A stretch of 64,000 nucleotides of DNA from Rotaria sordida (Eukaryota; Rotifera; Eurotatoria; Philodinida; Philodinidae). Below, one piece after another: positions 9,702-21,439 of the stretch. Below the pieces are notes generated by a model, which had not been told where the DNA came from, did no database searches, and was given only the letters and a program-made list of their open reading frames with translations. Made by a program: the position numbers and the translations under genes. The stretch is taken from positions 62,001 through 126,000 of the forward strand of contig CAJNOL010000182.1 in the NCBI GenBank assembly GCA_905250125.1. The letters are read 5' to 3'. Numbering within the stretch: the stretch's first letter is position 1; each line of letters starts with the position of its first letter.

Positions 9702-11966
9702 TTATACTGAAGGTTTAAGTTCTTCTGGTACTGTTAGTTTCTTTGTTTGAATCCATGACTGAAGTTGTTTTTTCCTAAAAAGAAAAAAAATGAGAAAAAA
9801 AGAATTTAGATTTTATTCCTTTCAATGAACAATTTTAGTATACCAAATAGGTCGTTCAGATAATGGTGGAAAGCCGTCATTTTTCATTAAATGATTTGTA
9901 GTAGCAAAATTTCTTACAGCTGTCTAAATAATAGAAAATCATATATATTGACAATTAATTATTATTAATTGATTAGTAAACATCATTAGTACAGATTTCG
10001 AATATTCTTTTCCTAATAGTTCAACTTTTCAAAGTTTATCATCTATTGATGCAACAATAACGGTGTAACAGTAAACACATGATGAAACTAAGATCGCCTT
10101 GGATGGATTTTGGATGTGAGTGGAAGAGATTATTCCCAGAAAATAACTAAACTATATGAAAATAGACTGAAGATCTTCGGAATCGAGGAATTCGAATTTA
10201 TAGAAGGTTTGTCAAAATTCTAAGTTCGATTTTCTCATTCGAGAAAGGTTTAGTTCTTATGTTTTAGTCATATTATATAAAATTCAGCTATTTTCTTGAA
10301 ATAGACTTCGTCCTATAGAAAAAATCAAAATGAATCTAGCGAGGAAATGTTTTCAATTGATCAATCGCTTTTGAATTCGAACTCGGTGCATAACGTAGAT
10401 TCCAGTGAGATATGAAAAACCTCAAAAGCATAAGTCTTCTTAAACCTTCTATCCAGAATTATAGATATTTGACTGGAATTTTCATCTCTGGCATAATATA
10501 TACCAATAAATCGAATGATGGTATTTCGATCTGAGATTTGTTAGTATATATCATGCCAGAGACTAAAATTCTAGTAAAATGTCTATAATTCTGGATAGAA
10601 GGCTTACGAGAACTTATCCTTTTGAGATTTTTTTTCATCTTATTGATCTCTATCTTATTTACAGAGTCTGAATTCAAAAGCGATTGATCAATTGAAAACG
10701 TTCCATCATAAATCATTGTAGTTTTATCATACGTTCACTGTCTTCATCGTTATTCTAAAGATGTATGTCTCGATTAGAACAAAGATTATGATGAATAATA
10801 ATAAGTTTACAGTATTTCTTATTTGTTCAATGTCAATTCTTAATCTAAAATTAATGCTAAAAAAAAATTATTTACCCAAAAACGTTTGCATGTTTTATAA
10901 TTTTCCACTTGTGCAAGACATTTAGAATAATCATTGCCAGCTGATAATAAACAAGCACTGACTATTTCTGATTCCTAAATGCAAAAAAATGAATGTAATT
11001 TTTTACCAAATAAATATAAATCTAAGTATGTAATCTTAAAAACAGTGCCGAATCAATGGAACTCCGATTGTCTCACTTATTCAGGTAGATGAAATTTAAA
11101 TCATTATTATTTTCTTGTCTTCCAATGCAGTGTCAAAATTCATGTATCTATATAATCATATAAGTACGGGAGAAAAAAGTCATTCGCGATCATTTGAATG
11201 GACACGAACGATTCTGAATGATTGAATCTGGCATTCATTTGAAATAGGATTTTTATTCTTTAACCTAATCAGACTTATTATTCTTCAATACTAATTGCTG
11301 CAACAATGAAATTCTATTAAAAAAAGAATTGATTAATGAATAAGTAAAAACTTACCGAGTGCCAATAATAATGAAATCTTTCCAATAATATTGGTAGATA
11401 AGTATTACTGATACTGGTATTTCCTTAGAAAAATTTCTATGTGAATAATAACTAATGTCAACATCGGTGGGTTAGTACACTAGTATTTGCCTTATACGAA
11501 GATCCTAGGCTGTCTATTCTGATCTATCACACTTTTGGAATTTCGCTGCCGTATCTGCTGAGGCTAATACAAAATTCTTCTAAAGCGATCTTTTCACACA
11601 GTCTTCTATTAAAGAGAGATAGCGTTTACTTAAGCTTTTCGTTAATTCAACCATGGCAATAAAGTAGCCGACTCCTATAGCCACGAATGATTGCGAACAG
11701 CTATGAATAATTGAATAGATTTTTTATTCTCCTAATGGACAAGTTTGTAATAGTTAAAACTCAATCAAATAAAAATTTCTTACTTTAAGACAAGGATTGA
11801 GTTCTTTTTGTCGATCGTCAAATAATTTTTTCCGTTTATTAGTTGGTACATCTTGATAACGAAAAGTTCCTGGTTTGTAAGATATCTTTTCTGTAATATT
11901 ATCGTTATCAATATCAATTGTGGATGATGACATCTGAAAACGATTTGTTGAATCATTCATTCTCAT
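9702..11966 (-). CDS. CHCHD7: CHCHD7/COX23-like twin CX9C protein
   Basis: Four exons (11966-11784, 10974-10876, 9923-9844, 9774-9702) encode 144 aa. The CHCH domain spans exons 1-2: NPCLKESEIVSAC gives the first C-x9-C, and CLAQVENYKTCKRFW the second, with the NPC.KES and YK.C.RFW signature of CHCHD7/Cox23. These proteins are imported into the mitochondrial intermembrane space, oxidised by the MIA40 relay into a disulphide-linked helical hairpin, and act in cytochrome c oxidase biogenesis. At 144 aa it is longer than the roughly 85-aa vertebrate CHCHD7. The extra length is a polar N-terminal region (residues 1-57) and a longer C-terminus ending LKPSV. MRMNDS is taken as the start because an acceptor-like TATTAG lies 10 bases upstream; an internal Met3 or Met12 is also possible. 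Neighbours on the same strand are UCKL1 and the Smac-like gene. Confidence 0.85.
10342..10706. repeat. Foldback (palindromic MITE-like) element in CHCHD7 intron 2
   Basis: Two arms of about 180 bp meet near 10525 with almost no loop. For example TTTCAATTGATCAATCGC at about 10350 returns as its reverse complement near 10680-10695, and ATCCAGAATTATAGA near 10450 is mirrored near 10590. Arm identity is high by eye, so the insertion is fairly young. It lies in the 951-bp intron 10875-9924 of the CHCHD7-like gene and has no coding capacity. Confidence 0.85.
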
Positions 11967-12300
11967 ATGATTTTTATCTAATATCTTTTTTTTTTTTCTA
12001 CATAGAATAAACTAATCAAAACATAGATGTTCATCACTTTTATTGAGAAACTTATCAGCGCAAGAAAAAAACAAACAAACAAACAACAATAACAATATAA
12101 TATCATGAGAAAAAAAGTGAAACAAAGAGTATATATATATATTCACCAGATCTCGTTCATAATATCGTAGTATCGATATAACAAAAGCAAAACAAAATAG
12201 GATTTACTACTAACATCCTGCGCATATATTTCGGAATGTTCAATTTATTCTTTTTTTTTTTGTTTTTTTTTAATATCGACTAGATAGAATTGTAGCATCG

Positions 12301-15300
12301 TTATATTGTTGAAAAAACATCTTCATGTTCACTTGATCGTAATGTAGCTATTGGGGATAAATCTCGATTAGTATGATTTAATTTTGATGATATTTGAGGT
12401 GAATTTGGTGTACCCGATTGTGAACTAACATTTCCACCTTGACCAAATATAATATCTTCATTATCGGATGCTGATGCAATTTGATCAGTACCAAAATATC
12501 GATCACCAAAATTACCTAAACCAGGACATATAAAACCTGTTTCTTCATCAAGTTCAGTATCACATGCTGTTGTAATTATTTTAACTTTTGGAAATGCATA
12601 AGCAACAGTTTGAACACCTGAATTAAATCAATTAATTTTATAAAAAAAAAAAACAAAAAGAATATTAAATAAATTCTCATTTAATTTAACCTTGTTTCGA
12701 TACTAATAATGAAAGTAATGCTATTTTATCTTCAGGTACATTATGATCTAATAAAACTCTTATTGCCATTAATGCTGCCGCTCCAGTAGCTAAAAAAGAA
12801 AGCATTTTTTAAATTAAAAAAGAAAACCAAAAAAACAAATATTACCGATAGTAGCATCAAGAATAAATACATAAGCATCAGCAATATCACGAGGTAACCG
12901 AAGAAAATGAAGCTATTTGTTTAAAATGTAAAAGCAAAATCAAGAGAAAGAAATTTTATTTTTTTGTTACCTCTGGTTCACCAGTTAATTGATTTGTTTG
13001 AATTAAAATTTTACCAATTTTAGCATCTTTATAAACTTCAATTAATGCTGGTTCTAAACATTCACCAGCTCGAACTACTGATACACCACAAACCTATTAA
13101 ATAAATATATATAGCTTATTTTTCTTACAAATAAATCTATAACTTACATCAGCATAAACATGTTTTTTTCCTTTATATGAAGAACCTTGTGGTGTTTCAA
13201 CAGTTACATCCTAGAATAATTTTTTTCGAATTTTCAATAAAATATTTTCGAAAAACAAAGAAAAAAAAGTATTACTTCAAATGGTAATAGTGATAGAGCA
13301 TATTCAATTAATACTCGCATAAGTCGTTTCGAATAAAAAATAAATTCATCACGACCTGTAAGTTTATTTCTAATGCAAAACAAATAAACAAAGAATTTAT
13401 ATTTTAATCAAAATTGAATAAAATAGAATTCATACCGTATTATTGTATGAAGATATTTTATTTGTGCTGTTTGTTCAATAAGATAAAATGTATCAGGCAT
13501 GGGTAAATGACGCATAAGTCCTAATCGATTGAAAAGTTCATTTCTTACTTTTATGCCACGCTAATAGAAAAATGTCATTTGATTAGATAAAAAAAAGATA
13601 AAAAAAGTACATGATGAATTTCACATACTTTTTGAAGTTCACGATTCACATGACGTACAATCAAATCGATAGCTATTTGATTTTCACCACCTGAAAATAA
13701 AAAAATATAATGTAGACTTATTGTTATCAAAATTCTATTCATTGTGATTTCAAACCTTTCCCATCATTCATAAACAAGATAATACTTAAGATATTTTTTC
13801 TTGAGCTTTATTTATGATGCAACAGATCTTAGGTCTTATTAGAAGTTTGCAGAAAAGATTATTTTTCAAGAAAGAATCAATCGAATATTTTTTTTAAGGA
13901 CTTCTAACGAATGTACTTATGAGGGAACTACCCCGGATGGTAATTCGCTTTTGAAATGAGACATACCTAATTAGGTAGTATTTGTTGAGACTAGGACAAA
14001 CCTAGAAGGATTTCTCCCTATGCGCTGTCCTTCTAGAGTTATGGCCGTTTCACTGGATTTTTAATCTTGGTACGGTACTTTTGAGATCAATGACTTCGGT
14101 ACCTAAATCCATGAATTTCCGCTGGAAAGACTCCATTTCCAGCGAAAACACTCACGAAAATGGTAGAAACTGCAAAGCAGAAATCCGGTAATCGTCAAAA
14201 AAAAGACTAGATTATTTGTCATTTTTCATGGAATATTACGGTATTTTCGAGATTTAATATCTCAAGAAGAAATCATTCTTTTTGGCTGAAAGTTTTCGAA
14301 TATTCTAATAATCTCAAGAGCTGTTTATGAACAAAGTTTTAGATCAAAATTCATTTGTTCATTTTTTTTTTGTAAGTATCGTACCAGGACTAAAAAATTC
14401 TGTGAAACAGTTATAACTTCAGAAGGATCGTACATGAGAATGAATTCTGCTATATTTTTTCTAGTTTCAACAGACTTTACCTAAGCACAGGTGACTCATC
14501 TTAGACGCAAGGCGCCACCTGGAATGGTTCTCTCGTTTGTGCAAGTAGTGTTTATCACACTAATAGTTTATTTTAAATTCCCTAGACGGAAAGGAAAGGG
14601 TCTAGAAACGGAAATTCACTTGTGTCTGTCTGCAACACATGGTACAAGTGACCATATCGATGATATAAGTAAGCAGATTTAGTCATTTATACCATGGATG
14701 CGACCAATCGAACCATAGTTTTGAGAACTTGGGCCATTTTCGTGGTCGTTAGACCATATTTTGAAGCACTCGTGCCAGCTCTTGGGTCAGTAATCAAAGA
14801 TCTGACACGAACAATTAAAAATATAGCAAAAATAGTAAAAACTTTGAGACAACTGTGATAAATATGGCTGAAATAACCGAAACTGTAGCATACATGGCCA
14901 TAGTTATTATATGGTTACTGTGCTCCAGACAGGAAGACACAGATGAATATCGATTTGTAAACTATTACTTCAGTCTAGGTTAAAGCGAATCGACCATCGA
15001 TGAGCATTACTTGTTCTTGTGTCTTCTGAAGTGTCAAATTACATTCGAATATAGGTACAAATAAATTTCAATATTCATGTCAAGTACATCAAGAACATAA
15101 ATTACAAGACTATTGCTATTTGTAACGATGAAGAAATAAATTGTCACGGTTTGGTTTTATTTTAGTTTAGTTACGAACATGAATACTAATTTATTTCGTC
15201 GAAGATAAATAATCAACTATCTCCTAACAGTTAAGTGTAACGAATGTGACATTCACATATGTGTGCATCTAATTTGTGTAAAATTATTAAAATAAAAAAA

Positions 15301-16914
15301 AAGAGATTCTATTTTTAGCTATAGTTTGTTACTTCTTCATTGGCTTTTTCTGTACCATTAATTTCGAATAATACAAATCTTGACAGAAAAAATTTAACAA
15401 ATTCTTTCATTGAAAGAATTTCTTAGACATAAGAAGATGTAAGATCGAATATAAATTTTAAGCTTTCTTTTTTTTTACCTCTCGGAACAATTAAATCTGC
15501 ATAAACCATTGTTGGTGCAATATAATGATCATAAGAAGGTTTAACAAAACGCGTATATTGTTGTATAACACCATCTATATCACGCCCACGTTCGGTTATA
15601 TCACGTTCGAGGCGACGTGCAAGACGAATATCTGCATCCGTATCAACGAATACTTTCATATCAAGAATCTATTCGTATAAAAAAAAAAACATTTTATTTC
15701 AAAAAACAAATAAATCTCAAATTCAATAACACACTTCAAGAATTTCTTTACTAGCAAATGCCATAATTCCTTCAAAAATGACTACATTAGCCCCATAAAG
15801 CATTTTCTATTCATAATAATAAAAACAAAAAAAAAACAAAAATTAGTCATAGAAAATATTTGTATTAATATTATTTTAATTGAAACTTACTGTATGTGAT
15901 TCACGAGCATGTGTAGAAAAATTATACAATGGAATCTCGACCTAATCGATAATAAATATCATCGAATATGTTTTATAATATATTTTTTACCGTACTTGTT
16001 TACCCATTTTAAGATTTTTAAGTGTTTCAAGTAAAAGATCAAAATCAAATGCATCTGGATGATCAAAATTATAATTATTTGCATTAGCTTGCTCATGTTG
16101 TTCATCCGAAAGAACCTTTTAAATAAATAAATGTTTCTTGTATTTTCTTATTCTTTTTTTTCTTCTTTTTACTTTATAAAATGAATCCATACTTAATAAA
16201 GTAACCCAAGGTACATTTAATTTTTCAACAATTCTTTGTGCTACTGTTGTTTTACCACTAGCACTACCACCACAAATACCAATAACAAATGCTTCTTTTA
16301 TTTCACCTGTTGCATCATACCAAGCTGGACGACCTTTTATTTTTTTTATTATATTAGAAAATAGTAGATTAAGAATAATGAAGTTTTTCTTATTTGTAAA
16401 AAAACAAAGTACCAGCTGTATAAATTGGATTTCGACCACGAAATGAAATCCGATCATCACCAGAACGACTAGTTCTACGTAGACGTCGACGACGCATTTT
16501 ACCGACTGGTGTTGTTGTTGTAGTTGTTGGACTCGTAGGTAATGTTATAGTTGGTGTCTTTCCATTTAAATCATTTTGCTTGTTTGGCAAAAAACTTACA
16601 CGGCGTTTAAGTGTTGATGGTGAAATGCTTGATGAATCAGTTAGAATAGTTTCATCATCAATATCTGAATCACTAGAATTATAGAACAAAAAACAAAGAA
16701 AACTGTTATCATTATTATTATTATGTACTATTGTTTCAATTGAAATGTTTCCAAACCATTACATTAAGTTGTCAATTGGAAAAAGCAAAGTAGAATTTCA
16801 TTTAGATTTTTTCTCTTACCTTTGAGTGTCATATTTCTCATCTGATAAATTTAAACCATTGATTACAATTGAATTTTGTTCATTCATTTGTTTGCCGTTA
16901 TTTTCATATGACAT
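12301..16914 (-). CDS. UCKL1: Uridine-cytidine kinase-like 1 (uridine kinase + UPRT-like domains)
   Basis: Fifteen exons (16914-16820, 16672-16413, 16333-16173, 16115-15996, 15941-15891, 15806-15735, 15668-15479, 13690-13629, 13560-13436, 13369-13276, 13210-13148, 13093-12971, 12912-12846, 12789-12691, 12617-12301) encode 632 aa. After a disordered Ser/Thr-rich N-terminus with a basic KMRRRRLRR patch, the kinase domain starts at YTAGRPAWYD. It carries the P-loop GGSASGKT near residue 140, then [20 protein letters not shown] and [13 protein letters not shown]. The C-terminal uracil-phosphoribosyltransferase-like domain includes [35 protein letters not shown] at the PRPP-loop position, and [11 protein letters not shown]. 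The enzyme phosphorylates uridine/cytidine in pyrimidine salvage; whether the UPRT domain is active is doubtful in animals. The C-terminal tail after residue ~570 is a Ser-rich extension. Match to human UCKL1 runs through the whole protein. Confidence 0.95.
13691..15478 (-). other. Large UCKL1 intron 7 with foldback repeat
   Basis: This 1.8-kb intron separates the kinase and UPRT halves of UCKL1; most other introns here are under 100 bp. It contains an inverted repeat at about 13985-14472 and a fragment of the ATATCTC-core repeat near 14255-14360. A 63-codon open frame at 14491-14682 looks random. No transposase or reverse transcriptase is readable. Confidence 0.6.
13985..14472. repeat. Degenerate foldback element in UCKL1 intron
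   Basis: The left arm near 13985-14078 (TCCTTCTAGAGTTATGG, then GTTTCACTGGATTTTTAATC) is mirrored near 14377-14472 (TTCTGTGAAACAGTTATAAC, CTTCAGAAGGATCGTAC). Arms are about 90 bp and diverged. The GTTATAACTGTTTCAC segment also appears near 42090 in an intron of the coiled-coil gene, so this is a dispersed family. Confidence 0.6.
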
Positions 16915-17293
16915 GTTTTTTTTTGTTCAATGAAATGTGTATATGATACCAACTATTTGACTTAGCGTACGTAATCAGTTATAAGAATAAAGTACGGACT
17001 GCTTACAAGCGTATATCAATAGCAGTCTCATTTTTTTTCCTCTTTCTATCATTTGATACAATTGCGTGCACATATGTAAAGGAAAAAAAAATGTAAGGAG
17101 TCGACTATGACACACGCACCAACACCAAACATTAGACAAGCATTAAGTAAATAATTATTTGTATGGAAAAGAAATTAGCCCAAAAAAATAGATAAACATA
17201 CAGCAAATTTTTTTTTTGTATTCCTTCTATCATTCATAAAATCGTTTTGTTAAATTTTTAAAATTTAATAAAGAAGTACAATTTTAAACGTAC

Positions 17294-17331
17294 CTTTTGG
17301 TAGAACCTGAATGCCGTCGATACGTGCTCAT
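17294..17331 (-). CDS. UCKL1: Alternative first coding exon of UCKL1
   Basis: ATG at 17331 opens 12 codons (MSTYRRHSGSTK) plus AG, then the donor GTACGT at 17293. It ends in the same phase, with the same AG, as the other first exon (16914-16820), and both join exon 2 at 16672 to form a Ser codon. No acceptor lies between this exon and ATG 16914 that would join the two. The simplest reading is two promoters giving 632-aa and 613-aa isoforms that differ only at the N-terminus. The 12-residue version is short and basic, the 31-residue one acidic/polar. Confidence 0.6.
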
Positions 17332-17539
17332 TTTGATAGTAAAGAAAAATCTATCTACGATTAAAATAAATCTCACTAAGATATTCAATTCTTTTTCTTT
17401 TTTTTTTATTTTGCATATGTATGCGAAAAATTTATTTTATTTTAAGTTTTAACACATACATAGAAAACAAAAACAATGATGATATTATAATGATTTGTTT
17501 TTATATTCTTATTGTTGGTTGTTCTTTGATTTGTTATTT

Positions 17540-18303
17540 TTAATAAAGTCGTTGTGGTTTACCCATAGATGATTTAACATAGAGTGCACGAACATTTTGC
17601 CAATTCTTTTTAAGTAATGAAACAAGAAAGTTGACCGATAAGTTGATATTAGCAGCTAATTCCTCAACACTCATGGTTACATTACCAACAGCAACAGCTA
17701 AACAAATTGTTTTCTTAGCTTGAAATTTAATTGTTGATTTTATTTCTTCAACTTTTTGTACTAATGAATCACCATGCGTAATAGCTGTTGGAAATTTACC
17801 CGCTTTATTTAAACCAGGTCCTATAAAAAAAAACGTAGATTTCAAGATATAATTCCTTTTTCATCTAAAATATTTACCAAGAATACGAGGAATTTGTCGA
17901 ATAACAACATCTGATGCAAGAAATGCATCATATTGATGAGACAATTTTCGTACGAGTTTTTTATCCTTATTTAATTTTTTTAAATCTTCAACAGTCATTG
18001 CTGGAATATTATTAGCACGAGCTTCATCACAATGACGTTCGTCACCCAAAACACATACAGTAAATTTGGGTTTTGGAATATGACGAAGACGAACAGTACC
18101 ACTAAAACGTTTATCACGTGATGGATCAAAATTTTTTAAAACAATTTGTAATTCGACTGTTTCGGCAAAATTACGTTTCTTGGTTTCATTAGCATAAGTT
18201 AAAACATTTTGTGCCGTTTCAAATAATGTATCCTATTGATATCAAAAATTAAATAAGAATATTATTATTTTTTGAAACTTACGCGAGTAATTTTCGACGA
18301 CAT
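17540..18303 (-). CDS. RPL10A: 60S ribosomal protein L10a (uL1)
   Basis: Three exons (18303-18283, 18232-17878, 17820-17540) encode 218 aa, against 217 in human. MSSKITRDTL at the N-terminus, [24 protein letters not shown] and [15 protein letters not shown], and the C-terminal [25 protein letters not shown] are diagnostic of eukaryotic uL1. It forms the mobile L1 stalk of the large ribosomal subunit that guides the exit of deacylated tRNA. The first intron interrupts the coding sequence after only seven codons. An acceptor-like ATTTTAG lies about 28 bases upstream of the ATG. This is the first gene of the minus-strand run, about 210 bp upstream of the distal UCKL1 first exon. Confidence 0.97.
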
Positions 18304-18805
18304 ATTGAGATGATACGAATTTTATTATGATCTAAAATAATTATGAATTAATTTTTTAATATACATCCTGGATATTCAAATAGTTGTTGCAGAGAATTAA
18401 AAAGAAAAATAAACAAGTAATATTCACTGGTGATCCAATAAATACCATTGAACAATTTTTTTTAGCAAATATGTTTTAATAGATTTTTAATTTAAAATTC
18501 AATTATTATTTAATTTGATTATGTTTCAATTTTTAATTCAAATGTTTAAGTTATATTTGTTTATAGAAGTAAGTTACTAATGCACTTTGATCAACATCAA
18601 TTTTGACCAATCAGATTGTAGAGAATAAATGGTATGTAGAACAATTTGGCTTTTTGAAAAGATCAGTAGTATGTACACTTGCTTGAACAGTTTTATACTC
18701 TTCTTCATTGATAAAGCAATTATATTCAAAAGAAATTATTGCTTCACGCGAAGATTGATATTCTTATTGAAACATCTGATGTGATACGTTGTTTGACATT
18801 ATGTA

Positions 18806-19676
18806 CAGTAATCGCCATAAGTGGGCGCGATTGAAAAAACGAGGAAGACAAAGGAGTTATTTGGTCATATTTTATTTATGAAACTTACATTATATGTGCA
18901 TCATCCTCATAATTAATATAATGCCTTTTTCTTTCAATTAACAATGCTACTCTATTTTCCATAGAATCGCCTAATTTTTCAACAAATTCAATAGCTAAGT
19001 TTCTCCATTCTTTTTTTATTCTCTCAATGAAATTATTGATCGATATATACGGTTCTTTTTTTATTCTGAGCTCCACTAATACCTAGACATCTTCAGTTGG
19101 GTTAAAGTCTTTCAGTTTTATATCCTGCTGGGGTCTTTTTTAAAACATCGTCACTTGTTAGCAATGGTTACGAGATCGGTCTCATTGAATGTACATCGGT
19201 CTCTTTAAATCTTCTTCTTAATGTGGTTTTACTAATTTTTATATCTTTTTGTGATAATCTAAACGCAATTTGACCGACAGATTCTATTGAATGTTGAGCT
19301 ACCATGGATTGAATTGTTGTGTATTGTTTTTCCTGTATAGACCGGGTTTTTGTACAACTTATACGTCACCATCTATTTCATACCTTCTAAGCCTACATTT
19401 TACAATTACTTACTGATTCGTATAGATACTGTGGAATATTACCATTTGACATATGTGGGGAATAGCTTTGCCTTTATAGAAAGATAATTTCTTGTCTTTT
19501 CTTTAAAAAAAGGCTCATTTTCTATTGAGTTATAAATTGATAACAGAATGAATATAAATGTTCCTATTTATACCGGATGATGAGCCCAACTAGCCCGTCC
19601 AAACAAAGCAAAAAGATGAAATAAAAGTCATTGTTGGAGAAGAAAAAGAGCTCGCGGCCACTTATGGCGACTACTG
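18806..19676 (-). mobile_element. Decayed Tc1/mariner-superfamily DNA transposon
   Basis: Inverted ends are readable: CAGTAATCGCCATAAGTGG from 18806, and its mirror CCACTTATGGCGACTACTG ending at 19676. Each end is flanked by TA (18804-18805 and 19677-19678), the target preference of the IS630-Tc1-mariner superfamily. The element is 871 bp, shorter than a complete member (about 1.3-1.7 kb), and encloses a broken transposase on the minus strand. The distal part of the DDE core is deleted, so it cannot move by itself. Confidence 0.85.
18885..19325 (-). pseudogene. Broken Tc1-type transposase
   Basis: Reading the minus strand, the N-terminal helix-turn-helix part is recognisable near 19310-19190 (GQIAFRLSQKDIKISKTTLRRR, then a stop). 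Near 19125-19095 the frame shows DFNPTEDV followed by a stop, a decayed form of the Tc1 motif that carries the last catalytic acid (usually DLNPIENLW). The C-terminal end (18885-19076) gives IKKEWRNLAIEFVEKLGDSMENR, the usual W....L..SM..R tail. The region with the first two catalytic Asp residues is missing. Stops and frame changes make this a non-functional remnant. Confidence 0.8.
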
Positions 19677-20249
19677 TATATTCTAACAAAAAATTTATTT
19701 GGATGCTTTTTATTGTAGTGTCTAACAAACGAACTAATTAATAGAAATTCTCTACATTGAGAATTTCGATGTAGGGTGTGAAAAAGTGAGCGTCGAGTAT
19801 GGATGGGCGGGTCTTCTTTTCATCCACCACCACACCTGCACCCACGTCACACTCACACCACCTAACTACACTCGACATCAATATATACTCACACTCACCT
19901 TCGCTCAGAAGAATCGATTGATGAAGTTTCACTTTTGTAATTTTATGACAGATGATCATTACTCAGAACAATCTGCAGACAGGCATGAAAATTATAGCAA
20001 TTGCCGTAATCTTAAGTAGCTCATCTGACGATAAATGTCAATCGCAATGGGTCCAGATAAAATTTGTGAAGAAGCAGAAAGATGCTAAGTGTTCTAAATC
20101 AATTTTATTTGCTGTCATACTGAATCCTTTAGGGTTCTAGTAAAATATGACTCTATCTCGAACTTTCTTTTTCTTCTTGCATAAAGAATTCTATCCTGGT
20201 AAAAAGTAGCCCATCCAATACATTTATTAGTCTAGTACTGCTAATTGAT

Positions 20250-20690
20250 TCTATGTTAAATACCTCATTTCTATATTTAACCTCTTCATTCTATATCTAA
20301 CTCCTTATTTCTATCCTTGACTCCTTATTTTTATTCTAAACTTCTTAATTCTATATCAAACCCCTTCTTCCTATGTTTAACCTCTAAATTCTATATCTAG
20401 CTCCTTTTTTTTTATCCTTAACCTTTATATTCGATACGTAACTATTTAGTTCTACTCTTAATCCCTTATTCCTATATCTTACTCCTAAATTCTATATCTA
20501 ACCCATTATTCCTGTGTGTAACTGCTTATTTGTATGCCTAATCCGTTTTCTCTTTATCTAATCTTTTATTCCTATACTTACCCCTATATGTTTGTGTAAA
20601 ATCCTTATGTTTATGCCTAGAGCTTTGAATCTATATCTAATTTCCTATATATATGCCTTATTTCTTCATGTATATCTTCTGCTCTGTTGT
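20250..20690. repeat. Degenerate 20-bp tandem repeat (minisatellite)
   Basis: About 21-22 units of a degenerate 20-mer, near TTCTATATCTAACTCCTTAT, run head to tail; every 60-base stretch contains three units in the same register with only one or two slips. Units differ from each other at several positions, mostly keeping CTAT, TAAC and CCT. The period is not a multiple of three and stops interrupt each frame, so it is not coding. One strand is pyrimidine-biased. Confidence 0.9.
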
Positions 20691-21439
20691 ATATGTTTTT
20701 ATCGGTCGACTTGTCTGTGTATACTTATATTTGTGTTCAAACTGATAAAACGATGTCGAGGCTTATATGTTTATTCATGTCTCTCTTTGTTAAATTCGAA
20801 ATGAACAAATATTATATTGTCCCTAACTTAAGTGCGATGAAAGCCAAGTGTCGCAAAAAGGCATACAATTTAATAGTTTAAATCTGCTTGCTGAACAAGC
20901 ATTCTATCATACGAAAAAGGTTTATCAATTTTTTATGTCAATGTGCTCAAATGATCAACATTGCAAAAGCTATAGAAAACTCATAATTTAAATGATCCAT
21001 GAAGTTCAAACATAGAAAGATGTTTAGTGTGCAGAAACTCTACTTCTGTCGGCAACTTGCTAAAGTCTCAAAGTTTTAATGAAAAACACTTTTGATGGTG
21101 ATATATTCGATGCTTTTCATATTGTGTCCAGAAGTAGTTCCGTATGGAAAAATACGAAGTCTAGATGCACGAATGTAGTGCACAAATGCGATTGCAAAGA
21201 GAATAATACATACTTGAATATAGAAACGATTTTGAATTGATTGTGCATCTGATTGTTGAACAACTGTCTCTATTATAGGGAGCCTGAAAGAAAACAGTTT
21301 AGTGCAAAACCTTCCAACTACAATGTATTGAACGGGTGCACTATGAAGTTTCTTCTGCTGCGAAATGTGGAGGTGTTTTCATATGCAACTCATCAGATTA
21401 CAAAACTTTTAGTAAGGTTGTGTACATTTCTACTAAGTT

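Noticed and set aside
15986-15996. Alternative donor CG/GTAAAA after UCKL1 exon 4
   Set aside because: It would shift the frame at the conserved VEIPLYNF segment; the CAA/GTACGG donor at 15996 keeps it.
19786-20140. Overlapping plus-strand frames of 62-77 codons in a C/T-rich stretch
   Set aside because: They have no domain, signal or splice structure and lie in a region of repeats.
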